64,000 nt of DNA from positions 58,350-122,349 of IMG/VR virus record IMGVR_UViG_3300036846_000555; one strand, written 5' to 3'. The notes beneath the pieces were generated by a model, which saw nothing but the letters and a program-made list of their open reading frames with translations, was not told the DNA's origin and searched no databases. Within the stretch, counting starts at the first letter, position 1, and every line of letters starts with the position of its first letter. This DNA is from a virus. The translations under genes and the position numbers were made by a program. This document shows, piece by piece, positions 16,239-24,179 of this stretch.

Positions 16239-16444
16239 CCGCTCCCCCGATCCGGATGCTCGGGGCAGCCCCGGCAGCGCGGCAGATGCCACTTCTCGCG
16301 GCCTGCCGCGTAGTCGAGATACCCGTCGTACCACGCGTCGGGCGCGTTCATCGCGTCGCCGCGCTCCAGCGTGGCGGTGACGCCGCTGGAAGAGCGCCAG
16401 CCCTTGTTGTACCAGCGCTTGTACTCAGCGCTCATCTCGATCAT
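16235..16444 (-). CDS. Small hypothetical protein, first gene of minus-strand operon
   Basis: 69 residues, MIEMSAEYKRWYNKGW, GAWYDGY-like repeat pattern (WYDGYLDYAAGREKWHLP) and a CxxC. CCGACCGAGGAGCTTTG precedes the ATG and the palindromic promoter lies 50 bases upstream. Confidence 0.65.
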   Translation of the reverse strand: MIEMSAEYKRWYNKGWRSSSGVTATLERGDAMNAPDAWYDGYLDYAAGREKWHLPRCRGCPEHPDRGSG

Positions 16445-16464
16445 CAAAGCTCCTCGGTCGGATG

Positions 16465-16487
16465 GTGCGGCCACACTGACCGCACCA
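16465..16487 (-). other. Leader hairpin of minus-strand operon
   Basis: On the minus strand GGTGCGG (9-base loop) CCGCACC, between the promoter and the ribosome site. Confidence 0.65.
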
Positions 16488-16490
16488 CCA

Positions 16491-16513
16491 TTGTAGCACA
16501 CGACGTGTGTCAG
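16491..16513 (-). promoter_or_regulatory. Palindromic promoter-operator site (minus strand)
   Basis: Minus strand: ACACGTCGTGTGCTACAAT, -10 TACAAT (complement of 16491-16496). The dyad also covers the last codons of the upstream gene (stop at 16510). Confidence 0.8.
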
Positions 16514-17169
16514 TCGATGCGCGACTGGGCCCAGGCCTCGATGCCTGCTTCGCGCAGGACATTGGCGATGGCCGTGGCCGCCGCGTCCCAGCGGACGTAG
16601 GACTGGGAGTACCGGTCCCCGCACATCTTCCAGGTGCTCAGGGCGATGCCGCCGTTGTAGCTGTCGCGCCGCGCCATGCCCTCGCTGAGCAGGTAGCGCG
16701 CGAACCGTGAGCCGCCCGGCTTGACGTTCACCCAGGCCGTCCCGCAGATGCCCTCGTTGACTGCGTAGACGGGCTCGTTGGGATCCGCTCCGCCGTCATC
16801 GCCGCCCATCAGGGAGCCCAGTACGTCCCGGGGCGTATACACGATCATCGGCGTCGGCACGGCGCCGCGGAACGCGGCCTCACCGGCCTCACCGGCGCGG
16901 GCGATCAAGGCCTTCATCGCGGCCTTGCTCATCTTCACCGAGCCGCCGCCCTCGATCTTCGTCCGGCAGCGAGCGCAGACGTAACCGTCACGGCCGATCT
17001 CGTTCGCGTCCTGGCGCTCGATCCGCCCGCGGCTCCATGAGCCACGACGGTCGCCCTTCACCTGCGCGACGTCGATGCCGCACATCGTGCGGCTAGACTC
17101 AGCGTCGGCGGCGTAATGCCAGCGCGGTTGACGGTAGGCGCCCGGATTGGTCTTCCGGATCACTTCCAC
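16510..17169 (-). CDS. Hypothetical protein with CxxC site
   Basis: 219 residues from GTG at 17169, chosen because CCGACCGAGGAGGTATC lies upstream; the longer ORF runs back to 17217 through the leader. MEVIRKTNPGAYRQPRWHYA start, YVCARCRTKI near 80, a helix (KMSKAAMKALIARAGEAGEA), then a C-terminal domain with WKMCGDRYSQSYVRWDAAAT. Not a recognised family. Expressed from the minus half of the divergent promoter at 17222-17258. Confidence 0.7.
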   Translation of the reverse strand: MEVIRKTNPGAYRQPRWHYAADAESSRTMCGIDVAQVKGDRRGSWSRGRIERQDANEIGRDGYVCARCRTKIEGGGSVKMSKAAMKALIARAGEAGEAAFRGAVPTPMIVYTPRDVLGSLMGGDDGGADPNEPVYAVNEGICGTAWVNVKPGGSRFARYLLSEGMARRDSYNGGIALSTWKMCGDRYSQSYVRWDAAATAIANVLREAGIEAWAQSRID

Positions 17170-17198
17170 TGTTTCGATACCTCCTCGGTCGGGGAGTC

Positions 17199-17215
17199 GC
17201 GGCCAATCCGGCCGC
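17199..17215 (-). other. Leader hairpin
   Basis: GCGGCC-(5)-GGCCGC in the leader of the 16510-17169 gene, same position as in the other leaders but with different stem bases. Confidence 0.65.
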
Positions 17216-17221
17216 ACCTAC

Positions 17222-17244
17222 ATTGTAGCACACATCGCGTGTTA
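17222..17244 (-). promoter_or_regulatory. Palindromic promoter-operator site (minus strand)
   Basis: Minus strand: CGCGATGTGTGCTACAAT, -10 TACAAT. The dyad abuts a plus-strand promoter, so one bound regulator could control both directions. Confidence 0.8.
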
Positions 17245-17258
17245 GGGTGTGCTATCCT
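17239..17258 (+). promoter_or_regulatory. Divergent plus-strand promoter
   Basis: GGTGTGCTATCCT with -10 TATCCT (17253-17258); leader CCAGGGCGAACGTCCC (small hairpin) then AAAGGAGTGAGCA and GTG 17299. Confidence 0.65.
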
Positions 17259-17298
17259 TCCAGGGCGAACGTCCCGACCACAACCAAAGGAGTGAGCA

Positions 17299-17799
17299 GT
17301 GAAGTTGACCGAAGTCACAATCCTCAACGTGCCGACCGAGGTTCACATCAATGCGGGCGGCACCTTCCGCGTGTACCTGAAGGGTCACGCGGAGGACGAC
17401 GACGCGCAAGCGCTGTCGACCGGTGCCTCGCTCAGCGAGGCCGTTGAGAGGGCCAAGCCGCAGGTCCGGCAGCGCAAGGTGAAGGTGAACGTGCCGTTCT
17501 ACCGGATGACGCACTTCCAGAAGGACGACGGCGTGTCGTTCCAGCAGGGCACCGCGACCGGGTTCCATGCAGGCACCGGCAACGTGCTCGCGGTCGTCAA
17601 CGGCGAAAACGAGCAGCTCGGCAGCTCGGGCTACCGCAGCGGAACCGCATACCGGGGCGACATGCCGCAGGAGGCTCGCGACGAGCTGATCCGGCTGCGC
17701 CGGGAGATCCGCGAGCGAAGCGACCGGCAGCGGGAGATCGACGGCACGTGGAGCTTCGACCTCGCCGAGGCGGTCCGCGAGGCCATCGAGGCATCATGA
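17299..17799 (+). CDS. Hypothetical protein
   Basis: 166 residues from GTG 17299. Beta-rich N-terminal 115 residues (KLTEVTILNVPTEVHINAGG), then a charged helix (ELIRLRREIRERSDRQREI). No family recognised. First gene of a rightward unit ending at terminase. Confidence 0.7.
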   Translation: MKLTEVTILNVPTEVHINAGGTFRVYLKGHAEDDDAQALSTGASLSEAVERAKPQVRQRKVKVNVPFYRMTHFQKDDGVSFQQGTATGFHAGTGNVLAVVNGENEQLGSSGYRSGTAYRGDMPQEARDELIRLRREIRERSDRQREIDGTWSFDLAEAVREAIEAS

Positions 17800-18080
17800 C
17801 GACGACGGATCCGCGCGCGGAGGAGCAAGCCGCGCGCGCCCGTCACCGGCAGCTTGAGCGTGCTCGCAAGGAGGCCAAGCGCAAGCGCGACAACGAAGCA
17901 AGCACCAAGCTCCAGGGGATCATTCGCGAGGAGATGGCGCGCCCCCGCGCGCGAGCTTGCCGGTGCGGGATCACGACGCGCACGACGCGTGCTGAGCTGG
18001 ACGCGCTGGGCGCGGGCTGCACCGCTGGCCGGTGGGTGTGCGAGACGCTGGCGGCAATCCGGCGCCGGATGGACCGGTAA
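17796..18080 (+). CDS. Hypothetical basic protein
   Basis: 94 residues, ATGA overlap with the previous gene. A basic helix (ARHRQLERARKEAKRKRD) and a CRCG near the middle, plus a second Cys pair. May bind nucleic acid; unproven. Confidence 0.6.
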   Translation: MTTTDPRAEEQAARARHRQLERARKEAKRKRDNEASTKLQGIIREEMARPRARACRCGITTRTTRAELDALGAGCTAGRWVCETLAAIRRRMDR

Positions 18081-18100
18081 CGCCAATCGTGTGCTACCCT
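18081..18100 (+). promoter_or_regulatory. Palindromic-type promoter, half site
   Basis: CCAATCGTGTGCTACCCT: the right arm and -10 (TACCCT, 18095-18100) are intact, the left arm is degenerate. Confidence 0.6.
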
Positions 18101-18187
18101 GAAGGAATCATGACGACCACCAGGGGGAGCGCGAAAGCGAAGTCGGATCGCGGCCAGGCTCACGCGAGTCGCTCCAGAGGGAGAACG

Positions 18188-18451
18188 ATGAGCAAGGAGA
18201 ATGGCAGCGAGCCGATCGGCCCGCCCAAGCAGCCGCGCGCGGTCAGGCAGCTCGACATCGTCGGGACGGCCGAGGCCGCCGCGCTGCTCGGCGTCGAACG
18301 ACCGCGCATCGGACGATGGGTCAAACGCGGCGTGATGCCGCCGACAGCGGCGATGCTGCAGGCGACGCCGGTGTGGTATCGCCGGGACATCCTGAAGATG
18401 CAGAGCTGGGTTGAGCGCAACCGCCGCAACCGCGAGCCGGTGGCGGGCTGA
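18188..18451 (+). CDS. Excisionase/MerR-like helix-turn-helix protein
   Basis: 87 residues from ATG 18188 (GAGGGAGAACG ribosome site). An alternative ATG 18110 lies 9 bases after the -10 box and would add 26 basic residues. The core (DIVGTAEAAALLGVERPRIG followed by RWVKRGVMPP and YRRDILKMQSWVERN) is a winged HTH of the excisionase/MerR type. As a small regulator directly behind one palindromic site it could be autoregulated, and is a candidate binder of the dyads. Confidence 0.75.
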   Translation: MSKENGSEPIGPPKQPRAVRQLDIVGTAEAAALLGVERPRIGRWVKRGVMPPTAAMLQATPVWYRRDILKMQSWVERNRRNREPVAG

Positions 18452-18455
18452 CTGC

Positions 18456-18668
18456 ATGCACCGAGCCGAACGCGCCCGGCTGGCGCGCGAGGCCGCGCTG
18501 GAACGCATCCGCCGTCAGCAGGAGGACGGAGTGCTCACCATCCGTCAGATGACCCCCGAGGAGCGGGAGCACTGGGGGCCGCCGCCCGACCACCCAACGG
18601 GACGCAAGCCGAGCTACCGGCCGTCGCTGGCCCGGTTCAAGCAGGCGCCGCCCGACGACGACGAGTAG
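18456..18668 (+). CDS. Hypothetical basic protein
   Basis: 70 residues, 4 bases after the previous stop. Arg/Glu-rich helix (ARLAREAALERIRRQQ), then a Pro-rich tail. Unknown. Confidence 0.55.
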   Translation: MHRAERARLAREAALERIRRQQEDGVLTIRQMTPEEREHWGPPPDHPTGRKPSYRPSLARFKQAPPDDDE

Positions 18669-18685
18669 AACCGAGGAGACCAGAG

Positions 18686-18961
18686 ATGGCAGCAACCAAC
18701 GATCGCCCGGCGACGACCGCGACCGAGTACGTGGTGTTGGAGCAGCGCGAGTTCAAAGACGACTCGTCCGGTGAGGTCACCGTCGCCTGGGTCGAGTCCG
18801 GCCACACCACCGGCACGACCCGCAACGGCGTGGTCCTGGAGATCGCCGGGGACAAGGAGGGCATCTGGCGCCCGGTGCCGACCCGCAACTGGGCCGACGC
18901 CATCCGGACGCGCGAGGAAGTCAGCCGCAAGATGAAGGCCGAGCCCGTCGAACCGTTTTGA
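18686..18961 (+). CDS. Hypothetical protein
   Basis: 91 residues, ACCGAGGAGACCAGAG before ATG 18686. Beta-type (TEYVVLEQREF, VTVAWVESG, GVVLEIAGD) with a helical end (WADAIRTREEVSRKM). Resembles small unnamed actinophage proteins; function unknown. Confidence 0.7.
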   Translation: MAATNDRPATTATEYVVLEQREFKDDSSGEVTVAWVESGHTTGTTRNGVVLEIAGDKEGIWRPVPTRNWADAIRTREEVSRKMKAEPVEPF

Positions 18962-19278
18962 CCGAGCCCGAGACGCCCGCGCCCGAGGAGGAGAAGGACC
19001 CGTTCGAAGAGCTGCGGAAGATCGCGGACTTCGGCGACTACGACGAGCGCGCGCTGGACGACTACCAGGCGCTGTCCTACTACTTCTCGCTGCGCAAGGA
19101 AGGCATGCCGCGCCCGACCGCCAGAGTGCAGACGTGCGCCATGTTCGGCCATGACGCGCCGCGCGGCCAGTGCCTGCGCTGCGGCATCGGGGTCGACCCC
19201 AACAGCGACGAGGCCGGAGCCAAGCGCGAGCGCAGACGGATGGCTGAGCGTGACGCGTGGCTGGCTTCCCGATGGTGA
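18958..19278 (+). CDS. Hypothetical protein with zinc knuckle
   Basis: 106 residues from TTG 18958, overlapping the previous TGA. Acidic start (PETPAPEEEKDPFEELRK); CAMFGHD...CLRCG near 80 suggests one zinc site. Directly upstream of the terminase genes. Confidence 0.65.
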   Translation: MTEPETPAPEEEKDPFEELRKIADFGDYDERALDDYQALSYYFSLRKEGMPRPTARVQTCAMFGHDAPRGQCLRCGIGVDPNSDEAGAKRERRRMAERDAWLASRW

Positions 19279-19290
19279 TCTGAGCGTCGG

Positions 19291-19296
19291 TACGAT
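19291..19296 (+). promoter_or_regulatory. Leaderless -10 box of terminase unit
   Basis: TACGAT, 6 bases, GTG 19303; no ribosome site. Confidence 0.6.
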
Positions 19297-19302
19297 GGCG
19301 CC

Positions 19303-19875
19303 GTGGACGACGACGGCGACCGCTCACTTGACGATCTGACCGGGCGCCACATGCGCAAGCGGGGGCGGATCCCCGGGATGAGCGAGATCGAGCGCGAGGA
19401 GCGCAACGCCGAGATCGTCCGCGACCGGCTGCGCGGCCAGAGCTGGGAGTACCTGGCGGAGAAGTACAACCTGACCATCCGCCAGATCCGAGACATCTAC
19501 AACGGCTGGCGCGCCGACAACCAGCCGACCTACCAGGGCCGCGACCCGATCGAGATCGTCCACTCGATGCTCGACCGGCTCAATAGCTGGGTCGAGCAGC
19601 TCGCCGAGGTGGCCGACACCGCCAGCGCCGACGCGACGAGGATCGCCGCGATCAACGCGCAGCTCAACGCGCTGACCCGCACCGCCGAGCTGATGCAGGC
19701 CACCGGCATCCTGCCGCACGATCTCGGCACCCTGCGCCTGGAGCTGGACGTCCAGACGCTCGCCGTCAAGCTCGTCACCGTCCTGACCGACCAGGGCGCC
19801 ACGCCGGAGATGAAGCGCGCGATCCTGGAGACGCTGAGAGCCGATGCGCTGCAGCAGCCCGCGCTGCCCGCTTGA
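19303..19875 (+). CDS. Putative terminase small subunit
   Basis: 190 residues, leaderless GTG. Residues about 35-75 (AEIVRDRLRGQSWEYLAEKY, then NLTIRQIRDIYNGW) form a helix-turn-helix of the type that recognises pac/cos DNA. A long helical middle (RLNSWVEQLAEVADTA, then AAINAQLNALTRTAELM) would oligomerise. The assignment rests on the HTH plus the position 200 bases upstream of the large subunit. Confidence 0.75.
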   Translation: MDDDGDRSLDDLTGRHMRKRGRIPGMSEIEREERNAEIVRDRLRGQSWEYLAEKYNLTIRQIRDIYNGWRADNQPTYQGRDPIEIVHSMLDRLNSWVEQLAEVADTASADATRIAAINAQLNALTRTAELMQATGILPHDLGTLRLELDVQTLAVKLVTVLTDQGATPEMKRAILETLRADALQQPALPA

Positions 19876-20098
19876 CCGCGTCGACGGCTCCCGCTTCTGC
19901 GCAGGCCACCGCGAGCTGTTCGCGTCCATCGCGACCGAGATCGACGACGGCCGCGACGCGCGCCGCCGGTCGCCCGAGCGCCGCCGCCGCACCCTGTTCA
20001 AGGAGTGCGACTGGGCAGGCTGCCCCGAGTGCGCCGCGCCGCGCGAGTCCTACTGCGCATACCACGTGAGGGTGCTGAGCGGTGCCTCTGCGACTTGA
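19844..20098 (+). CDS. Small Cys/His-rich zinc protein between terminase genes
   Basis: 84 residues; ATG 19844 lies inside the end of the small-subunit gene. Two repeats of a treble-clef-like pattern: CSSPRCPLDR...FCAGHR and CDWAGCPECA...YCAYHV. Its end overlaps the large-subunit GTG. Such zinc proteins occur beside phage terminases, but this role is inferred. Confidence 0.65.
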   Translation: MRCSSPRCPLDRVDGSRFCAGHRELFASIATEIDDGRDARRRSPERRRRTLFKECDWAGCPECAAPRESYCAYHVRVLSGASAT

Positions 20099-21839
20099 CC
20101 CGCGCGAGCACTTCGGGCTGACCGTCTCCGACGCGTTCCTGGACGCGCTGGAGTCAGACATCGCCGCGCATGAGCAGCGCCGCGCCAGCTTTCTGCAGTG
20201 GGCGATCAAGGTCCCCGAGACCCGCGGCCCACTGAACTTCGACCGCTGGCCGTTCCAGCGCGAGCTGTACGAGCAGGGGTTCGACGACAAGGAGGTCGTC
20301 GTCATGAAGGCCACGCAGCTCGGGATCTCCGCGTGGCTGGTCCGGTGGGCGCTGTGCTGGGCCGACATGCACGCTGCCCGCGTCCTGTACATCTTCCCCC
20401 GCGAGCGCCAGCTCCTGGACTTCTCTGACGGCCGCATCAAGCCGCTTATCTTGGGTGAGTACCTGAGGACTCGTGTGCCTGCCGCGTCGGTGCAGAACAA
20501 GACGCTGAAGTCCGTCGGCCTGGGGATCATCTACTTCCGCGGCTCCGAGGCCGAGGCCGGGCTGGAGTCGATTGACGCCGACGCGCTGTGCCTCGACGAG
20601 CACGACCTCCTGGTGCAGGCGCACATCCCGATCGCCGAGCGCCGCGTCGGCGGCCAGGACTCGCTCGGGCTGATCCGCCGGATCGGCTTCCCGACCATCA
20701 GCGACCACGGCATCCACAAGGAGTACAAGAAGACCGACCAGCGCGAGTGGACCGTCCGCTGCGAGTTCTGCGGCGAATGGCAGTCGCTGACGTGGGCTGA
20801 CAACGTCGACGTCGAGCGCGAGATCCGCGTGTGCCGCAAGTGCCGCAAGCCGCTCGACGTCGCCACCGGCGAGTGGGTCGCGACGCACCCGGACCGCAGC
20901 ACCCGCGGCTACCACATCACCAAGCTGATCCTGCCGCGCCCCGAGATCGTCAGCACGCTCGTCGCCGCCTCCCGCGAGCAGGTGGCCTACCAGCGCCAGA
21001 TCTTCTTCAACCGCGATCTCGGTGAGCCGTGGGAGGCCGAGGGCGCCCGGCTGACCCCCGCGATGATCGCCGCGGCGCAGCGCGGCTACGCGCAGCTCAC
21101 TGCCTACACCGGCACCAACCCGGTGATCATGGGCGTCGACGTCGCGTCGGTTCGCGCGCTGAACGTGTGGGTGACCGAGCAGGTGTCAGAGACGCAAGGC
21201 CGCGTCCTGTACCTCGGCCTGGTCGACAGCTTCGACGAGCTGGCCAAGCTCATGGACCGCTTCCGGGTGGTCATGGCCGGGATCGACCACCTGCCCGAGA
21301 ACCGGCTGGCGCAGGCGTTCGCGAACCGCTTCGCCGGACGGGTGTACATCATCAGCTACGGCACCGAGACTCAGCGCGACGTGCTCAGCGTCGACGATCA
21401 GCAGCGGCGCGCGTCGGTCCGGCGCACCGAGGCCATCGACGCCGCGCAGGAGCGCGTCCGCGCGCAGCGCGAGTATCTGCCGCAGGATCTCCCGACCGGG
21501 TTCGTGGAGCAGATGTGCGCCAACGTCCGCTCCGTCGAGCGCAACGACGTCGGCCGCGTCCAGGTGCGCTACCGCGCCGACGGCCCGGACGACTGGATGC
21601 AGGCGCTCACCTACGCCATCGTCGCGAACGAGTGCTGGTGGATCCGCCAGCAGGTTGATCACGAGGAGATCACCTCCATCGACGAGATGACCGAGCTGGG
21701 GTTCGAACGCTCGACGCTGCGCGACCCCGACTCGATGGAGTACTCGCCGGGCCGGTCCGATGGCGACTACCAGCTCCACGACGGCCAGGTCAACGGGAAC
21801 GGGTACGGGTACGACGATGGCTACGGCTGGGACGAATAG
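20082..21839 (+). CDS. terL: Terminase large subunit, GpA-type
   Basis: 585 residues from GTG 20082. ATPase half: RWPFQRELYEQGF, deviant Walker A (VVVMKATQLGISAW, about 70), Walker B (DALCLDEHD, about 170). A zinc-like CEFCGEW...CRKCRK insertion (about 228-260) is typical of lambda GpA-type terminases. Nuclease half: VIMGVDVASVRALNVW (first Asp, about 350) then MAGIDHLPENR (second Asp). It translocates DNA into the prohead and cuts the concatemer. The acidic Gly/Tyr tail (YGYDDGYGWDE) is unusual. Confidence 0.93.
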   Translation: MPLRLDPREHFGLTVSDAFLDALESDIAAHEQRRASFLQWAIKVPETRGPLNFDRWPFQRELYEQGFDDKEVVVMKATQLGISAWLVRWALCWADMHAARVLYIFPRERQLLDFSDGRIKPLILGEYLRTRVPAASVQNKTLKSVGLGIIYFRGSEAEAGLESIDADALCLDEHDLLVQAHIPIAERRVGGQDSLGLIRRIGFPTISDHGIHKEYKKTDQREWTVRCEFCGEWQSLTWADNVDVEREIRVCRKCRKPLDVATGEWVATHPDRSTRGYHITKLILPRPEIVSTLVAASREQVAYQRQIFFNRDLGEPWEAEGARLTPAMIAAAQRGYAQLTAYTGTNPVIMGVDVASVRALNVWVTEQVSETQGRVLYLGLVDSFDELAKLMDRFRVVMAGIDHLPENRLAQAFANRFAGRVYIISYGTETQRDVLSVDDQQRRASVRRTEAIDAAQERVRAQREYLPQDLPTGFVEQMCANVRSVERNDVGRVQVRYRADGPDDWMQALTYAIVANECWWIRQQVDHEEITSIDEMTELGFERSTLRDPDSMEYSPGRSDGDYQLHDGQVNGNGYGYDDGYGWDE

Positions 21840-21848
21840 GCTTCCATA

Positions 21849-21870
21849 AGCGCACGATGTGTGCTATCCT
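21849..21870 (+). promoter_or_regulatory. Palindromic promoter-operator site
   Basis: AGCGCACGATGTGTGCT, -10 TATCCT (21865-21870). Opens the small-gene array after terL. Confidence 0.85.
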
Positions 21871-21916
21871 GTAGGTGGACCCGGAGAGGGTTCAGCTCCC
21901 GACCGAGGAGGACAAG

Positions 21917-22153
21917 ATGGAGGCCACGACGATCTACCTCGCCAATGGCCAGGTGCGGACGGTCAAGGGCCGCGCCGAGGACATCGCCGTCGCGCTGCGG
22001 CGCCGGACGATGACCGAGGACGACCGGATCCGTCAGTTCACCACCACCGACGGCGGCACGCTGACGATCAACGCCGACGCCGTCGCCATGACCGAGACCG
22101 CGACCACGCGGGCCGACCGAGCGTTCGGCTTCGCCCGAGCCCTGGAGGCCTGA
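21917..22153 (+). CDS. Hypothetical protein
   Basis: 78 residues, CCGACCGAGGAGGACAAG before ATG. Short beta protein (MEATTIYLANGQVRTVKG) with a helix (EDIAVALRRR). No family known. Confidence 0.65.
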   Translation: MEATTIYLANGQVRTVKGRAEDIAVALRRRTMTEDDRIRQFTTTDGGTLTINADAVAMTETATTRADRAFGFARALEA

Positions 22154-22407
22154 TGAGCGACTGGACCACCAAGTACTACCCGGTCGGATCGCGCTACTGG
22201 GTGCTGCCCGGCACCGAGTACACGATCGAGACCACCGGCTACAACACGACGACCTGGAAGTCCGGGGCTGAGAAGGGGCGCCGCATGGGCGGCGGCTACT
22301 GCCCGCGCCGCGGGCGGCAGCGCCTGGGGAGCTACCCCACGCTGCAGATGGCCAAGGACCGGGTTACCCGCGACATCGCCCGCCGGGCGGAGAGGGAGGC
22401 AGCATGA
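22153..22407 (+). CDS. Hypothetical protein
   Basis: 84 residues, TGATG overlap. Tyr/Gly/Arg-rich, positively charged (YWVLPGTEYTIETTGYN). Unknown. Confidence 0.6.
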   Translation: MSDWTTKYYPVGSRYWVLPGTEYTIETTGYNTTTWKSGAEKGRRMGGGYCPRRGRQRLGSYPTLQMAKDRVTRDIARRAEREAA

Positions 22408-22607
22408 GGACCGCAAGCGAACGGTTCCCGATCGGAACGCGCATCGAGCACACCACCGACGGTGAGACCGGCACGGTGATCGGCCACCTCTCCTTCGGCA
22501 TTCGCGTCGCGGTGGACGTCAACCCCGACGAGTGGCGCTGGTGCGTCATCGGCCCGCCGTCCAACGTGACCGCGGTGTGGGAGTCCTGGACCTGCGCGCG
22601 GACCTAG
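22404..22607 (+). CDS. Hypothetical protein, small beta barrel type
   Basis: 67 residues, ATGA overlap. PIGTRIEHTTDGETGTVIG and VAVDVNPDEWRWCVIGPPSN suggest an SH3-like barrel. Unknown role. Confidence 0.6.
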   Translation: MRTASERFPIGTRIEHTTDGETGTVIGHLSFGIRVAVDVNPDEWRWCVIGPPSNVTAVWESWTCART

Positions 22608-22611
22608 TAAG

Positions 22612-22633
22612 AGCACACGACGTGTGCTATGAT
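22612..22633 (+). promoter_or_regulatory. Palindromic promoter-operator site, perfect dyad
   Basis: AGCACACGACGTGTGCT (perfect 8-base arms around one base), -10 TATGAT (22628-22633). Confidence 0.88.
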
Positions 22634-22638
22634 GTGTG

Positions 22639-22657
22639 TGCGGTCAGAGAGGCCGCA
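22639..22657 (+). other. Leader hairpin
   Basis: TGCGG-(9)-CCGCA between the promoter and CCCCCGACCGAGGAG. Confidence 0.65.
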
Positions 22658-22680
22658 ATCCCCCGACCGAGGAGATCACG

Positions 22681-22899
22681 ATGGCAGCACGACAGATCAT
22701 GGACGCCACCGACCAGATCGAGGTCGAGGGCTACACCGGCCGCGTCAAGGTGATCGTCGAGGGTGACGACATCGTCGCCATCGCCTGCACCTGGTTCGCG
22801 CGCTGCGAGAACGAGGCCACGACCACCCGGTCGCATCCCGTCCTGGGCGACGCGCCCATCTGCGAGCGCTGCGACAAGAGGATCGAGGCGCTGGCATGA
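22681..22899 (+). CDS. Hypothetical zinc-binding protein
   Basis: 72 residues. N-terminal beta part (VEGYTGRVKVIVEGDDIVAI), then C...C and ICERCDKR, a treble-clef-like set also present in the next gene, suggesting a duplication. Confidence 0.65.
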   Translation: MAARQIMDATDQIEVEGYTGRVKVIVEGDDIVAIACTWFARCENEATTTRSHPVLGDAPICERCDKRIEALA

Positions 22900-23081
22900 C
22901 CTCGACCGTCACCGCCTGCTGGTCCGCGCACTGCGCGAAGGAGGCTGTGACGACCTGCGAGCACCCCATCTGGGGCCGGATCAAGGTCTGCGACGGGTGC
23001 GACGCGAAGCTTGCGGGGCTATGCGCCCCGTACGAGGAGCACGTCCGACAGACCAAGACCGAGGAGACCAAGACCACATGA
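22896..23081 (+). CDS. Small zinc-binding protein, paralogue of previous
   Basis: 61 residues, ATGA overlap. CWSAHCAKEAVTTCEHP ... VCDGCDAKL mirrors the Cys spacing of the upstream protein (ARCENEATTTRSHP ... CERCDKR). Ends in TEETK, the translated ribosome site of the next gene. Confidence 0.65.
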   Translation: MTSTVTACWSAHCAKEAVTTCEHPIWGRIKVCDGCDAKLAGLCAPYEEHVRQTKTEETKTT

Positions 23082-23338
23082 CCATCACCGCCACGCCAGG
23101 CACCGTCGGCAAGCGCAAGGCCGCCCGGCGCCGAGTCCGTAACTGGCTCGGCACGTCCAGCGACCCCGCACCGAGGCTGCGCTCCGTGCTGCTGGCCGCG
23201 ACGTCGCTGAACTACCTGCTCAAGCTCACGACCGGCCGCGCCTACGAGCTGCGGCTGCTGCGAGGCACCGAGCTGATCACCATCGACCAGGCGATCACTG
23301 AGATCGACCAACAGACCGAGGAGACCAACACCGCATGA
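23078..23338 (+). CDS. Hypothetical basic protein
   Basis: 86 residues. Basic start (GKRKAARRRVRNWLG), hydrophobic helix (SVLLAATSLNYLLKL). Ends QQTEETNTA. Unknown. Confidence 0.6.
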   Translation: MTITATPGTVGKRKAARRRVRNWLGTSSDPAPRLRSVLLAATSLNYLLKLTTGRAYELRLLRGTELITIDQAITEIDQQTEETNTA

Positions 23339-23979
23339 CCACCACCATGACACCGCGAGAGACCGATATGGCGCTCGCTGAGCTGTGGCGCGAGATGTAC
23401 CGCATGCGCGACAAGCTTGGCTGGAACGCGAGCACCCTGCTGCGCCTCGCGGGCGCGAAGTACTACTACCGCGGACGCCAGCGCGTCACCGACATGAAGC
23501 TCAGCGAGGCGATCGAGATCCTGAACGCCGAGATCACCAGGCTCGATGCGTACAAGGCGTCGCACAAGGTCACCGAGGCCGACGGCTGGGAGCGCACCGA
23601 CTGGACGGAGTGGAGCGGCCTCGTCCGCGGCTACGACGCCGACGCGCCCGCGGAGACGCTCGCTGAGCGCGACACGCTGCTCGACGAGCTGCACGCGCTG
23701 CAGGAGCGCGCCGACGACCTGGAGGCGACGTACACCGGCTGGTCGCGGTTCTTCCTGGTGACGTCGAGCCCCGGCCACGTCCACAGCTCGATGAGCTGCT
23801 CGACCTGCTACCCGACGACCCGCTTCGGCTGGATGCCCGAGCTGTCGGGCCACACCGAGGCCGAGGCCGTCGACGAGCTGGGGCCGACGCTCTGCACCGT
23901 CTGCTTCCCCAGCGCGCCGGTCGACTGGACCACCGGCAAGAAGCTGACCAAGGCGCAGGCCGAGAAGAAGGCGGCGTGA
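23335..23979 (+). CDS. Conserved actinophage-type protein with Cys motifs
   Basis: 214 residues. Helical first half (ELWREMYRMRDKLGWN; ETLAERDTLLDELHALQERA). The last 80 residues (WSRFFLVTSSPGHVHSSMSC, then STC, then LSGHTEAEAVDELG, then LCTVCFPSAPV) form a His/Cys module often found at the C-terminus of unnamed actinobacteriophage early proteins. Likely zinc-binding; function unknown. Confidence 0.75.
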   Translation: MTTTMTPRETDMALAELWREMYRMRDKLGWNASTLLRLAGAKYYYRGRQRVTDMKLSEAIEILNAEITRLDAYKASHKVTEADGWERTDWTEWSGLVRGYDADAPAETLAERDTLLDELHALQERADDLEATYTGWSRFFLVTSSPGHVHSSMSCSTCYPTTRFGWMPELSGHTEAEAVDELGPTLCTVCFPSAPVDWTTGKKLTKAQAEKKAA

Positions 23980-24179
23980 TGCGTGCGTATCAGACCGGCT
24001 ACGGCGCCGGGAAGGTTCACCTTGGTGAGCCCGCCCGGCGCCAGCGCTTCTACACGATCCTGTACTGCACCGGGCGCGCCGTGAGCGGCGCGTACACCAC
24101 CGGCGCCGCCGTTGACTGCAAGGCGTGCCTCAAGCGCGCCAAGGCCAACGGCATCGACCCGACCGAGGAGACCCCATGA
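23979..24179 (+). CDS. Small hypothetical protein
   Basis: 66 residues from ATG 23979 (TGATG); GTG 23976 is an in-frame alternative. VHLGEPARRQRFYTILYCTG...CKACLKRAK. Ends DPTEETP. Confidence 0.6.
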   Translation: MRAYQTGYGAGKVHLGEPARRQRFYTILYCTGRAVSGAYTTGAAVDCKACLKRAKANGIDPTEETP

